Positions 45,063-55,479 of a stretch of DNA of 64,000 nucleotides are shown here, in pieces. Position 1 is the stretch's first letter. Every line of letters starts with the position of its first letter. Below the pieces are notes generated by a model that did no database searches, was not told the origin of the DNA, and was given only the letters and a program-made list of their open reading frames with translations. The DNA lies in the NCBI RefSeq assembly GCF_002013895.1, contig NZ_MAFQ01000004.1, positions 168,024-232,023 on the forward strand, given 5' to 3'. Origin of the DNA: Mycobacteroides franklinii (GTDB lineage: Bacteria; Actinomycetota; Actinomycetes; Mycobacteriales; Mycobacteriaceae). The translations under genes and the position numbers were made by a program.

Positions 45063-45478
45063 CGCTGCTGACGCGGCTGCCAGACGACCACCGCGGTGCT
45101 CTTAGGAATGACCGCGACCTCGCGGCCCGCCGTCGCGGCGCGCAGCTGGGCCACCTCGGCCGTCAGCTCGGCCAGCTTGGCCTGTAACGCCTCAACCTGG
45201 TTTGTCAGTTCGATAACCCGTTTTATGCCAGCAAGATTGACGCCTTCATCCTGCGACAGACGCTGTACCTCGCGCAGCAGATCCACGTCACGCTGCGAGT
45301 AGCGCCGACCGCCACCAGTGGTGCGTTCGGGGCTGACCAGGCCCAGCCGGTCATACGTGCGCAGCGTCTGCGCGTGCATACCGGCGAGCTCAGCGGCCAC
45401 AGAGATCAGGAAGGTGCGTGCGCCTCGCTCGGGCTGGCGGCGCCGGGGGGTGCCGCCGCCTCCTTGCGAGGACGTCAT
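45059..45478 (-). CDS. hspR: Heat-shock repressor HspR (MerR type)
   Basis: The 139-residue regulator has a MerR HTH ([52 protein letters not shown]) and a short coiled-coil ([19 protein letters not shown]). It represses dnaK and clpB by binding HAIR boxes, with DnaK as co-repressor in the known model; three such boxes are present in this window. The ATG at 45478 overlaps the dnaJ stop by 4 bases, making it the last gene of the dnaK operon, as in all mycobacteria. Confidence 0.95.
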   Translation of the reverse strand: MTSSQGGGGTPRRRQPERGARTFLISVAAELAGMHAQTLRTYDRLGLVSPERTTGGGRRYSQRDVDLLREVQRLSQDEGVNLAGIKRVIELTNQVEALQAKLAELTAEVAQLRAATAGREVAVIPKSTAVVVWQPRQQR

Positions 45479-46659
45479 CGCGCACCCGCCCAACCCGCTC
45501 GCGGATCGAACCCACTCGCCTTCTCTGCCACCTGATAGCGCTGCAACGCTTCCAGCGCACTGTCTTCCAGCTTCGAGGGCACCGCGACCTTGACGGTGAC
45601 CAATAGGTCGCCGTTTCCGCCGGCGCGCTTCGGAATCCCGCGTCCGCGTACCCGCAGGATGCGCCCGTCGGAGGTACCCGCGGGCACCTTCACTCCGACG
45701 CGACCTTCCAGTGTCGGCACGGAAACCGTGGCTCCCAGCGCCAATTCGGTGAAGCTCACCGGAACGGTGAGAGTCAGATCGTCGCCATCGCGGGTGAACA
45801 CCTTGTCGGGCCGCACATGCACGGTGACGTACAGATCGCCGGACGGCGCGCCCCGCAGGCCTGCCTCACCCTGCCCGGCCAGCCGAATACGTTGTCCGTC
45901 ATCGACTCCCGGTGGGATCCGCACGGTGATGGTGCGCGTGCGGGTAGTCACACCGGTGCCCTGGCAGTCCGTGCAAGGGTTTTCGATGATCGAGCCTGTA
46001 CCGCGGCAGTCTGCGCACGGCTCGGAGAACCCGAAGGCGCCCTGGTTGCGGTTGATGACACCGCTGCCGTTGCACGAGCCACAGACCTTCGGGCTGGTAC
46101 CCGGGCGCGCGCCGCTGCCGTGGCAGGTGGTGCATGGCGCGGGGCTGGTCAGCCGCAGCGGAACCGACACACCCTTGCAGGCCTCGACGAAGTCGAGCTG
46201 AGTTTCGGTTTCCAAGTCGTTGCCGCGACGCGGCCTGCTGGCGCGCGGTTGGGCGCGCTGGCCGAACAGTCCACCGAACAGATCGCCGATTCCGCCGCCG
46301 CCAGAGGTGTCGGCATTACCGAACAAATCGTTCAGATTGAACTCGGCACTGTTGGCACCGCCGCTGAATCCGCCACCGCCACCGAATCCGTTGTCGCCGA
46401 AGCGCCGTCCGTATCCGCCGCCGGCGAAGAGACGACGGGTCTCGTCGTACTCCTTGCGCTTGGCCGTATCGGACAACACATCCTTGGCTTCGCTGACGGC
46501 CTTGTATCGGTCCTCAGCAGCCTGGTTTCCGGGGTTTCGGTCCGGGTGATTCTCGGCCAGCAGCTTGCGCGCGGCCTTCTTGATTTCGTCTTGGGTCGCG
46601 GTGGAGGAGACGCCGAGCTCCTTGTAGAAGTCCTTCTCGACCCATTCACGTTGCGTCAC
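45475..46659 (-). CDS. dnaJ1: DnaJ chaperone (DnaJ1)
   Basis: The 394-residue co-chaperone contains an N-terminal J domain with HPD in [10 protein letters not shown], a Gly/Phe-rich linker (about 90-135), four zinc-finger repeats ([32 protein letters not shown]) and the C-terminal substrate domains. It stimulates DnaK ATPase and delivers unfolded clients. It is separated from grpE by 45 bases and overlaps hspR by 4. Confidence 0.96.
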   Translation of the reverse strand: MTQREWVEKDFYKELGVSSTATQDEIKKAARKLLAENHPDRNPGNQAAEDRYKAVSEAKDVLSDTAKRKEYDETRRLFAGGGYGRRFGDNGFGGGGGFSGGANSAEFNLNDLFGNADTSGGGGIGDLFGGLFGQRAQPRASRPRRGNDLETETQLDFVEACKGVSVPLRLTSPAPCTTCHGSGARPGTSPKVCGSCNGSGVINRNQGAFGFSEPCADCRGTGSIIENPCTDCQGTGVTTRTRTITVRIPPGVDDGQRIRLAGQGEAGLRGAPSGDLYVTVHVRPDKVFTRDGDDLTLTVPVSFTELALGATVSVPTLEGRVGVKVPAGTSDGRILRVRGRGIPKRAGGNGDLLVTVKVAVPSKLEDSALEALQRYQVAEKASGFDPRAGWAGAR

Positions 46660-46704
46660 CCGACATCACCTCCTTCGCGTCCATCGGGTCCTACTGTGCA
46701 GTTC

Positions 46705-47390
46705 TTACTCTGATTCTGTCTCGGATTTGGTTTCGGCATCGCCGGTTCCAGGTTCCTGCTCGGCCTTGTCGCCATCGGTGACCACGACCATCGCGGTGCG
46801 CAGCACCCGATCGCCCATCTTGTAGCCCTTGCGCAGCACCGCGGCCAGCACCGGGTGGCCGTCCTGGCCATCGTGCTGAACCGCCTCGTGCAACGAGGGA
46901 TCGAAGTCGTCACCCTCGGCGCCGAACGTTGCCAACCCCAGCCCTTCGAAGGCTGCCGTCAACTTGTCCGAAACACTGCGCAACGGACCCGATTCCAGGT
47001 CGCCGTGCTCCCGCGCGCGATCGAGGTCGTCGAGCACGCCCAGCAGCTGAGTCACCACGGATGCCTTGGCCGAGTCAATGACGGCCTGCCGGTCCCGTTC
47101 CACCCGCTTGCGGTAGTTGGCGAAATCGGCATGCGCACGCTGCAGGTCGGCCGTTAATTCGGCCACCTTGGCATCCGCATCCGAGTCGCCCTCAGAGGCC
47201 GCGGCCCCGGGTGCCGAAGCACCCGGTTCCGCTGCAGCAGCCTTCTTTTCGGGGTTGGATGTCGCCGACCCCGCAGCTCCGGCCGCCTTCGCCTCTTCGC
47301 GGACCGCGCCGGTGTTGGGATCGATCCGGCGCTTGTCGGTGACAGTCACCGGTTCGCGATCTTCTTCCCGATCTTGCCCACCTGACGGGG

Positions 47391-47394
<4 letters not shown>
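46705..47394 (-). CDS. grpE: GrpE nucleotide exchange factor
   Basis: The 229-residue protein has an acidic, Ala-rich N-terminus, the long dimer helix ([27 protein letters not shown]), and the C-terminal beta domain with GEADD-like [17 protein letters not shown] and [20 protein letters not shown]. It releases ADP from DnaK. The GTG start overlaps the dnaK stop by 4 bases (GTGA), and the early [14 protein letters not shown] matches mycobacterial GrpE. Confidence 0.95.
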
Positions 47395-49259
<1,865 letters not shown>

Positions 49260-49290
49260 AGTTCATTCCTCCTGTTGGTTACCTCATTGC

Positions 49291-49311
49291 CTTCAGTGAG
49301 ATCCGCTCAAG
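49291..49311. promoter_or_regulatory. Second, degenerate HAIR box near dnaK
   Basis: CTTCAGT-GAGATCC-GCTCAAG matches the HAIR consensus at 12 of 14 arm positions with the correct 7-base spacer. It lies 31 bases before the dnaK ATG, between the start codon and the better box. It may bind HspR cooperatively with the distal site. Confidence 0.6.
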
Positions 49312-49344
49312 TTTGCCTCGTCCGGACCTTTTCGTCAAGCCATA

Positions 49345-49365
49345 GTTGAGTCAATGTGACTCAAG
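49345..49365. promoter_or_regulatory. HAIR box (HspR operator) upstream of dnaK
   Basis: GTTGAGT-CAATGTG-ACTCAAG matches the consensus CTTGAGT-N7-ACTCAAG at 13 of 14 arm positions. It lies 85-106 bases upstream of the dnaK start and is the main candidate for HspR/DnaK feedback repression of the operon. Confidence 0.88.
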
Positions 49366-49415
49366 TTCGACATACAGCTCAACGGGCCACCGCCCATATT
49401 TGTTCCCAAACGATG

Positions 49416-49439
49416 AAAACCCCTTCTACTAGGGGTTTT
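49416..49439. terminator. Intrinsic terminator with T tracts on both strands
   Basis: AAAACCCCT-TCTACT-AGGGGTTTT forms a 9-base stem ending in a T run on either strand, one of the few classic Rho-independent shapes in the window. It sits two bases beyond the stop of the lipoprotein gene (49442) and insulates the dnaK promoter from readthrough. Confidence 0.85.
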
Positions 49440-49441
49440 GA

Positions 49442-50137
49442 CTAGCCCTGCGGCGGTGGGAAGCAGTCCTTCCACTCGCCGTTCTCGACGAGCAACGGGA
49501 TGTGGTTGGTCTGAGTCTGGGGCGGGTACTGGTCGAATGCGGTCGTGGAAATCAGATCAGCGGTCGCGGTATCACCGGTGATCTTGAGGTTCTCCACCTT
49601 CCAGTCCTGGACAACGGTGAGTTCGGCGAGCATCTTGCGCTGCGCGGCCTGGTACGCGGCCTCATCCTGGCGGTGCCACGCCTCAACCATCGCCTTGGCG
49701 GTCTCGATCGACATCTTCGGGTGTTTCTGCTGCAAGAGCGCCGGCACCCGCTGCACGGTATCGAGGTTCTGAGCCTCCTGGGCGGTCCCCATCGCCGACA
49801 TCGGCTGCACTGCCTTCATCATCGCCGCCCGCGTCGCATCCTTGTACTGCGCGCAGCTGACGTCGACGAGCGCGTCGATGTCGTAGTTCTCATTGGCCTG
49901 CCGCTCCCGCTCGAACAGCGCACGGATAGCGGCCTCGTCGGTCGCCGGCGTACGAACCGGCTTTACCGGGGTCGTCGACGGCGCGGCACTCGAGGAGCTG
50001 GTGGCCGCCGACGTCGAGGAACCGTCCGCGGCGATGCGGCGCAACGGCTGGTCGTCCTGGCACCCCGCCAGCGCAACCGTAGCGGCCAGCGCCAGCATCG
50101 GTGCCACCCCAGATTTGATCCACACCCTGGCCATCAT
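49442..50137 (-). CDS. Secreted NTF2-like lipoprotein
   Basis: The 231-residue protein starts with a lipoprotein signal (ALAATVALAGC, Cys26), a Ser/Thr/Ala-rich linker (SSTSAATSSSSAAPSTTP) and an NTF2-like domain (TDEAAIRALFERERQANENYDIDALVDVSCAQY). The Cys in VDVSCAQY and that in EWKDCFPPPQG fall at the same places as the Cys pairs in the proteins at 14243 and 27126. The function is unknown. Confidence 0.78.
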   Translation of the reverse strand: MMARVWIKSGVAPMLALAATVALAGCQDDQPLRRIAADGSSTSAATSSSSAAPSTTPVKPVRTPATDEAAIRALFERERQANENYDIDALVDVSCAQYKDATRAAMMKAVQPMSAMGTAQEAQNLDTVQRVPALLQQKHPKMSIETAKAMVEAWHRQDEAAYQAAQRKMLAELTVVQDWKVENLKITGDTATADLISTTAFDQYPPQTQTNHIPLLVENGEWKDCFPPPQG

Positions 50138-50227
50138 CGTCCCCCTCGCAGTCAGCTGGTGCCCCTCAGGTTACCGGCGCGTGGGTTCGCCCGTCCGTCC
50201 ATTCGCCGTACCCAAACCCCGGATCGC

Positions 50228-51079
50228 CTAGCGCCTTCTCCGTACCGCGTACGAACTCAATGCCGCGACAACCACAATGAGCGCGATACCGCCCACCAGC
50301 GGCCACACCCCGGTGGCATCCACCACACCAACCAGCCAGGTCTGCACCGTGCCGGCCGCGTTGATCACCGGATCGTCGGCGCTCCCGTCGCCGAAGTTCA
50401 GCCGAATCTCGTAGTAGCCGTAGTAGGTGATGTACAGACCGGTCAACAGCACAATCACCCCGGCGATGCGACCCACATGGGGCAGCACCTTGCGCATGCT
50501 GGCTTGCACCGAATTACCCAGCAGGGCAACGGCTAACGCCGCGACACCCACGGTCACCGCCATACCCGCCCCGTAGGCGAGGAAGGCCAGCACACCCGAG
50601 ACGATCGATCCCTGTTTGAAGGTGGTACTGATGACCGCCAGGAACGGTCCCACGGTGCAAGACAATGACGCCACCGCGTAGGTGACCCCGTAGCTGTACA
50701 TCGAAAGCAACGACGAGGTCGGTGCCGCGCCGGCGACCCGCGGCAGCACGATGGAGAGCTCACGGCCGGATAGCAGCCAAATCGACAGCGCCACAAGGGC
50801 GATACCGATCACCACGGTCGCGAAGGGCATGTACCGGCCGGCCGAGGCGACCACCGGTGAGATGACAAGACCGAAAATCCCGAAGACCGTCAGGAATCCG
50901 GCGGCCATCGCCACTGTCGCCGTCGCCGCCCGCGTGACCGCGGTCAGCCGTGACGTGGAGCCATCGCTTCCGGCAATCACCAGGCCGAGATAGCCCGGGA
51001 GAAAGGCGAATCCACACGGATTAAGCGCCGCCACCAGTCCGGCCCCCAGCGCGAAAGTGAGTGCTGCGGTATCAATCAC
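50228..51079 (-). CDS. CcdA/DsbD-type membrane electron carrier
   Basis: The 283-residue protein has the CcdA fold of about six core spans plus a C-terminal span. The two redox cysteines lie in AALNPCGFAFLPGYLGL and in ASLSCTVGPFLAVIS. It carries electrons from cytosolic thioredoxin to an extracytoplasmic thioredoxin-like protein; the TlpA lipoprotein encoded 15 bases upstream is the obvious partner. The pair would reduce cysteines of exported proteins or support cytochrome c maturation. Confidence 0.9.
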   Translation of the reverse strand: MIDTAALTFALGAGLVAALNPCGFAFLPGYLGLVIAGSDGSTSRLTAVTRAATATVAMAAGFLTVFGIFGLVISPVVASAGRYMPFATVVIGIALVALSIWLLSGRELSIVLPRVAGAAPTSSLLSMYSYGVTYAVASLSCTVGPFLAVISTTFKQGSIVSGVLAFLAYGAGMAVTVGVAALAVALLGNSVQASMRKVLPHVGRIAGVIVLLTGLYITYYGYYEIRLNFGDGSADDPVINAAGTVQTWLVGVVDATGVWPLVGGIALIVVVAALSSYAVRRRR

Positions 51080-51094
51080 GTCGATACCGCGGTA

Positions 51095-51601
51095 TCAGTG
51101 CAACTGCCCGATCTTCTTGTCGAGATCCGGCCCAGACAGCGGGCTCTTGATCACCTCGGCTTTGCCCTCGGATCCCAGAAACGCGAAGGCCGGCTGATGG
51201 GTGACGTCGTACAGGGCCCACACCTTGGCGTCGGTGTCGGCCAGCTGAGTAAAGGTCAGGCCGTACTTGTTCACGAAGTCGCGCATCGCGGGCACCTGGT
51301 CCTGCGCGGCCACACCAACAAAGGTGACGTCCGGATGTGCGGTGGCCGCCTTCTGCAGATCGGGGGCTTCCTTCTGACATGTCGGGCACCACGGCGCCCA
51401 GAACCACAGCACCGCCTTCTTCCCGGCAAGGCTGCTGCCCGCGAAGTCGGCCCCATCGATGGTCTGGGCAGAGAAGTCCAGCAATCGTGACGATTGTATG
51501 GAGGAGGTGGTGCCCCTATCGGCGCCGGAACATCCCGACAACCCGACACCTAAGGTCAGAGCCAATACGGCCATGACCGAAACCGCAACGCGTGATATCA
51601 C
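51095..51601 (-). CDS. TlpA/MPT53-like thioredoxin-fold lipoprotein
   Basis: The 168-residue protein has a lipoprotein signal (TLGVGLSGC, Cys24) and a thioredoxin fold with active site FWAPWCPTCQKEAPDL (CPTC). The cis-Pro region is DVTHQPAFAFLG. It resembles Mpt53/TlpA extracytoplasmic disulfide enzymes, but is membrane-anchored by lipid. It is transcribed with the CcdA gene that follows after 15 bases and probably exchanges electrons with it. Confidence 0.9.
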   Translation of the reverse strand: MISRVAVSVMAVLALTLGVGLSGCSGADRGTTSSIQSSRLLDFSAQTIDGADFAGSSLAGKKAVLWFWAPWCPTCQKEAPDLQKAATAHPDVTFVGVAAQDQVPAMRDFVNKYGLTFTQLADTDAKVWALYDVTHQPAFAFLGSEGKAEVIKSPLSGPDLDKKIGQLH

Positions 51602-51714
51602 TTTCCCTCGTTTCGCCGCATCCCCGTCAACTCACGCACATTCTGTCCACTCACCGTAACCATCTGCACAAGTCACCTGTGCCCGGGTATGCGGCCTTAC
51701 GTACGCTGGCGGTC

Positions 51715-52650
51715 ATGGACTTCCGGGTATTCGTTGAACCGCAGCAAGGCGCCACCTACTCAGAGCAGCTGCGGGTGGCGCAGGCAGCCGAAGAGCTGGG
51801 GTTCTCCGCGTTCTTCCGGTCCGATCACTACCTGGCGATGGGCGGCGCGGACGGGCTGCCCGGGCCCACCGACGCATGGGTGACCCTCGGGGCGATGGCC
51901 CGGGAAACCACGGCCATTCGGCTGGGCACCCTGGTCACCTCGGCGACCTTCCGCCATCCGGGACCGCTGGCGATCACCGTCGCCCAGGTAGACGAGATGA
52001 GCAGCGGCCGAGTTGATTTCGGCCTGGGTGCCGGGTGGTTCAACGAGGAGCATGAGGCCTACGCGATGCCCTTCCCGCCGCTCGGCGAGCGGTTCGACCG
52101 TCTCGAAGAACAGCTGGACATCCTCACCGGTCTATGGTCCACGCCCACCGGCGATACCTACTCCTACGCGGGCAAGCACTACACGGTGACCGACTCGCCC
52201 GCACTGCCCAAACCGGTACAGGAACCGCACCCACCCATCGTCATCGGCGGTCTCGGCGTCAAGCGCACCCCGGCCCTGGCCGCCCGCTTCGCCGCCGAGT
52301 TCAACCTGCCGTTCCAGCCCGTCGACGTCGTCACCGACCGATATGCGCGGGTGGCGCAAGCGGTGGAAGCCGCAGGACGGCCCGCGGATTCGATGATCTA
52401 CTCGGCGGCCTTCGCGCTATGCATCGGTGACACGGATGCCGATATCGCACGCCGCGCGGCGAACGCCGGCCGCGAGGTGGATGAAATCACCGAAAACAGT
52501 CCGCTCGCAGGTACTCCCGACGCAGTGGCGGAAAAACTGAGGGTCTACGTCGATGCCGGCGTTCAGCGGGTGTACGTCCAGCTACTCGACATGCGGGACC
52601 TGGATCACCTGGAGTTCTTCGCTTCGACCGTGATACCGCAATTCGCCTGA
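51715..52650 (+). CDS. F420-dependent LLM class oxidoreductase
   Basis: The 311-residue luciferase-like protein of the mycobacterial F420 (Rv2951c/MSMEG-type) subfamily shows RSDHYLAMGGADGLPGPTDAWVTLGAMA, GRVDFGLGAGWFNEEHEAYAMPFPP and PIVIGGLGVKRTPALAARFA. The ATG at 51715 (MDFRVFVEPQQGATY) is used; an upstream start would overlap the divergent TlpA gene. The substrate is unknown. Confidence 0.9.
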   Translation: MDFRVFVEPQQGATYSEQLRVAQAAEELGFSAFFRSDHYLAMGGADGLPGPTDAWVTLGAMARETTAIRLGTLVTSATFRHPGPLAITVAQVDEMSSGRVDFGLGAGWFNEEHEAYAMPFPPLGERFDRLEEQLDILTGLWSTPTGDTYSYAGKHYTVTDSPALPKPVQEPHPPIVIGGLGVKRTPALAARFAAEFNLPFQPVDVVTDRYARVAQAVEAAGRPADSMIYSAAFALCIGDTDADIARRAANAGREVDEITENSPLAGTPDAVAEKLRVYVDAGVQRVYVQLLDMRDLDHLEFFASTVIPQFA

Positions 52651-52676
52651 CATTCTTCGGTTAGGCTCCTGCCCTG

Positions 52677-53147
52677 ATGAGCCAGACACCCAGTCCACCC
52701 GAGGATGAGAGCTACTTCTCGGAGATGATCGAGGAGAACGAGAAGCCCACTCCTTGGTATCGAACCGGGCCCGCAATCGTGGGCACCATCGCCGCCATCA
52801 TCGCGATCGTCGCGGTGCTCATGACCATCGTGCTGTCCACCGACAAGCGCGTCGTCAAGGACAACACACCACTGACATCGACGCCCGCTGTCTCGAGCAC
52901 AACCCCCACCTCGGCGACGACTACGCCCTCGCCGGAGTCGTCGCCGATCGCGCCCAGCACGACCGAGCCGCCACAAGAGCCGATGGCGCCCGCTCAGACA
53001 TCCGAGCCCACGTACTACGAGACCACGACGTCGCCGACGTATCGCTATCGGATACCCGCGATTCCGTCTCCACCAGCCATTCCGCCGATCCCGCCGATAC
53101 CCCCAATCCCGCCGATTCCACAGATCCCGCAAATCCCCGGGCTTTAA
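52677..53147 (+). CDS. Single-span membrane protein with Pro-rich tail
   Basis: The 156-residue protein has an acidic cytosolic leader ending KPTPWYRTGP, one membrane span (about 30-52, IVGTIAAIIAIVAVLMTIVL), and an extracytoplasmic Ser/Thr/Pro-rich tail that finishes in a run of PPIPPIPPIP repeats. The tail could cross cell-wall layers. The PWY box plus span recurs in the next gene and in the Hsp70-like protein at 62356. No known family. Confidence 0.75.
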   Translation: MSQTPSPPEDESYFSEMIEENEKPTPWYRTGPAIVGTIAAIIAIVAVLMTIVLSTDKRVVKDNTPLTSTPAVSSTTPTSATTTPSPESSPIAPSTTEPPQEPMAPAQTSEPTYYETTTSPTYRYRIPAIPSPPAIPPIPPIPPIPPIPQIPQIPGL

Positions 53148-53171
53148 GGAAGTTGGGTTACGCTCCGCACC

Positions 53172-53690
53172 ATGTCCTACCCGGAGCCGCCAGAAGACCC
53201 GACGATGTTCAACCAGCAGTACCACGACCAGGGGCCCGACCAGCCCAATCCTTGGTACAAGCAACCTGCAGTGCTCATCGCGCTGGCGGGCGCGGGCGTG
53301 GCCGTCATCGCCGTGATTGCCGCGCTGGTGATCACACGTAGCGACGACAAGCCCGCCCCGGCGGGCACCACATCATCTGTGTCCTCGACGACAAGCTCAA
53401 CACCTGCGGGTTCCAGCGGCGGCGGCCACGAGGGCCATGGCGGTCACGGCGGAAACAACGGCGGCGGCAATTCGACGGTGACCGAAACTCAGACGGTTTC
53501 GGAGTCGCCCACCAGTCAGGACACCACGACGACTCAGCCGACGACCACCACCACGACTACCGACTCGACCACCACGACGACCACTCAGCCGACAACCACG
53601 ACAACCCAGCCGACGACGACCACTCGTCCCGCTGTAGTCGTCCCGATTCCTGGCGGCGGCAACATCCAGGTGCCCGTCGGGGGTCAGTGA
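53172..53690 (+). CDS. Single-span membrane protein with Thr-rich tail
   Basis: The 172-residue paralogue-like protein begins with an acidic leader and PNPWYKQPAV, has one span (about 36-56), a Gly/His patch (GGGHEGHGGHGGNNGGG) and a long Thr-rich extracellular stretch (about 105-155) ending PVGGQ. The Thr run is a good site for O-mannosylation in mycobacteria. It lies 24 bases after the previous gene and is likely cotranscribed. No function is known. Confidence 0.75.
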   Translation: MSYPEPPEDPTMFNQQYHDQGPDQPNPWYKQPAVLIALAGAGVAVIAVIAALVITRSDDKPAPAGTTSSVSSTTSSTPAGSSGGGHEGHGGHGGNNGGGNSTVTETQTVSESPTSQDTTTTQPTTTTTTTDSTTTTTTQPTTTTTQPTTTTRPAVVVPIPGGGNIQVPVGGQ

Positions 53691-54067
53691 GCCATTCGCA
53701 TCCCGGGCGGCCCGGACAGACCATGATGCGTCTGCGCCGGGCTGCCGGGGGCGTTTTCCTTCCACAGGTGGCCTGCCGCGCATAGCGCAATCACGAAGGA
53801 CAGCACGCCGATCGGGATGGCCCAGATACGGCGAGTGTCAAGCTTGGCGGCGCACTGGTCGTGATAGTTGGTCGATTGGTTCTGCGCGGAACTCATCTTG
53901 TCGAGCTCGGCGGATCGGGACAGTCGGGGCCCGACGGGCATACCGCAGGTCACGGTCTGCGCTGAGTCACCCGTACCGACCTGAATCGACACCGGGGTCA
54001 GCAGAACGGCCATCGCGATGATCGTCGCGATTCCGCATACGACTGAGAGGACTCCGCGTCCGTGCAT
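53684..54067 (-). CDS. Small two-span membrane protein
   Basis: The 127-residue protein has two predicted spans, VLSVVCGIATIIAMAVLLTPV near the N-terminus and IWAIPIGVLSFVIALCAAGHL near residue 82, joined by a loop of about 55 residues with two Cys (TVTCGMPVG, HDQCAAKL) that could pair outside the membrane. The stop overlaps the convergent gene by 7 bases. No known function. Confidence 0.68.
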   Translation of the reverse strand: MHGRGVLSVVCGIATIIAMAVLLTPVSIQVGTGDSAQTVTCGMPVGPRLSRSAELDKMSSAQNQSTNYHDQCAAKLDTRRIWAIPIGVLSFVIALCAAGHLWKENAPGSPAQTHHGLSGPPGMRMAH

Positions 54068-54145
54068 GCCTGGGACGCTACGCCGTCAAGGGCACGCGAT
54101 GGTGGTGATTCGGCATCTGCATCGGCACAAATCGAGCACCGATTT

Positions 54146-54799
54146 TTAGCAGGCAGCGCTCTTGGCGGTCCGGCAAATTGGTGCCGCCACGTCCCGCAGA
54201 ACCTGGTGGTCGTCAGCGTCTACCCATGGAGCGCCGGCCGCCCCGGTGATGGCGTTTGTGACCGTCAGTTCGGCCACCGTCCCGGTGCCCGGCGGTTGCA
54301 CCACGTACAGGTGGTACTGAGGTTGCTTGCCGCCCTGCGCCGGCAGCGTCACAGTGGCCGCGTGGCCGTTGGGTAGGTCAGTCACGCTGACCTGAGCGCC
54401 AATGGCGTTGAAGCAGTGGTCCAGTCGCGCACGCAACGACCGGTACACCGTCGACGCGTATTGATCGGTCACCAAAGTGTCTCCCGGCCAGTGCGCGATC
54501 ACCTGCACCGCCGTCCAACCCGATTCGTCAGAGCTGACTGTCGCGGAGGCAGATTCGGGTGACTGCGGCAAATTCTCGCCCAGCGAGAAGCAGAGATTCG
54601 CCGACCAGAATGATGGACGGTCCACAACAGTCGCGTTGCGCGACAAGGGAGCCCAATGCGACACCTTGTCCATGGGGATGTCTCGGGGGCTGGTCCACAC
54701 GCTGTCGGGCACAGACTTCGGTTCCGCGGCAGCCGGAACCGCGGTAGTAAGGCCGACGATCACGGCCACCGCCGAAACCGCCCGCAGCCACCCGCGCAT
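54146..54799 (-). CDS. Secreted protein, paralogue of the adjacent gene
   Basis: The 217-residue protein has a cleavable signal (VSAVAVIVGLTTAVPAAAEP) and a soluble extracytoplasmic domain with VPDSVWTSPRDIPMDKVSHWAPL, PQYHLYVVQPPGTGTVAELTVTNAI and a C-terminal VLRDVAAPICRTAKSAAC. The same blocks occur in the gene immediately upstream, so the two are tandem duplicates. It is the last gene of the iniB-iniA-iniC run and lies 19 bases after its paralogue. The function is unknown. The ATG at 54799 is preferred; a GTG at 54805 is possible. Confidence 0.75.
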   Translation of the reverse strand: MRGWLRAVSAVAVIVGLTTAVPAAAEPKSVPDSVWTSPRDIPMDKVSHWAPLSRNATVVDRPSFWSANLCFSLGENLPQSPESASATVSSDESGWTAVQVIAHWPGDTLVTDQYASTVYRSLRARLDHCFNAIGAQVSVTDLPNGHAATVTLPAQGGKQPQYHLYVVQPPGTGTVAELTVTNAITGAAGAPWVDADDHQVLRDVAAPICRTAKSAAC

Positions 54800-54818
54800 C
54801 GTCACCGCAAGTCCCGCG

Positions 54819-55475
54819 CTAGCAGGAGCCCTTGCACAGCGGCTGGGCCAGCGCCCGCAGAACCGTGGCGTCATCGACCGGCTTCCATGGCGACGGCTCG
54901 CGGCCCGTCCGGGGCACGGTGACTGCCAGCTCCGAGACGGTGCCCGACTCCGGCGGAACCACGTTGTAGATGTGCACCTCGCTGGTGGGGTTGTCGCGCT
55001 CCTTGCCGACCAACAACGTCGCCGCAAAGCCGTACCACGACGGCGCGGGGCGCAGGTCGACGCTGATCACGTCACCGACTCCCGGGCAGTAATTCAGCTG
55101 AGACCGGATACCGCTTTGGAACGCCGCGGCGCCATCGGGGTTTCCTTCGGGCCACTGACCTGCCGCCTGCACGACGGACGCCGCCGTACCGGAGGCAGCC
55201 TGGGTGGCGATGGCCGATGCCGGTGGCAGCACGTCCGCCGACGGGCTGCCACAGAGCCGCATACTGAGGAAGGCCGCCCTCCCGGTTGCCGTGGGATTGG
55301 CCGCTGACCAGTGGTAATCACTGCTCATCGGAATCTCACCCGGGCTGATCCATACGCTGGCGGGAACGGGCTTAGGTGCGGGCCCCGCCGGATTGGGGGT
55401 CGGTTCGGCCGCAGCCGTCGCCGTGCCGAATCCAGCCCCAAGGGCGACGGTGGCGATGAACAGGCGCATCATCAT
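54819..55475 (-). CDS. Secreted protein linked to iniC
   Basis: The 218-residue protein has a signal peptide (LFIATVALGAGFGTATAAAEP) and the domain blocks VPASVWISPGEIPMSSDYHWSA and SEVHIYNVVPPESGTVSELAVTVP shared with the paralogue downstream; it ends ALAQPLCKGSC. Start at the first of three consecutive ATGs (55475), four bases after the iniC stop, so it is translated with iniC. A role at the cell envelope beside the Ini proteins is inferred from position. Confidence 0.78.
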   Translation of the reverse strand: MMMRLFIATVALGAGFGTATAAAEPTPNPAGPAPKPVPASVWISPGEIPMSSDYHWSAANPTATGRAAFLSMRLCGSPSADVLPPASAIATQAASGTAASVVQAAGQWPEGNPDGAAAFQSGIRSQLNYCPGVGDVISVDLRPAPSWYGFAATLLVGKERDNPTSEVHIYNVVPPESGTVSELAVTVPRTGREPSPWKPVDDATVLRALAQPLCKGSC

Positions 55476-55479
55476 CTGC

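Noticed and set aside
54146..55027. Long version of the secreted protein gene starting at 55027
   Set aside because: The extra 76 codons are an out-of-frame reading of the upstream paralogue; the signal peptide begins at 54799.
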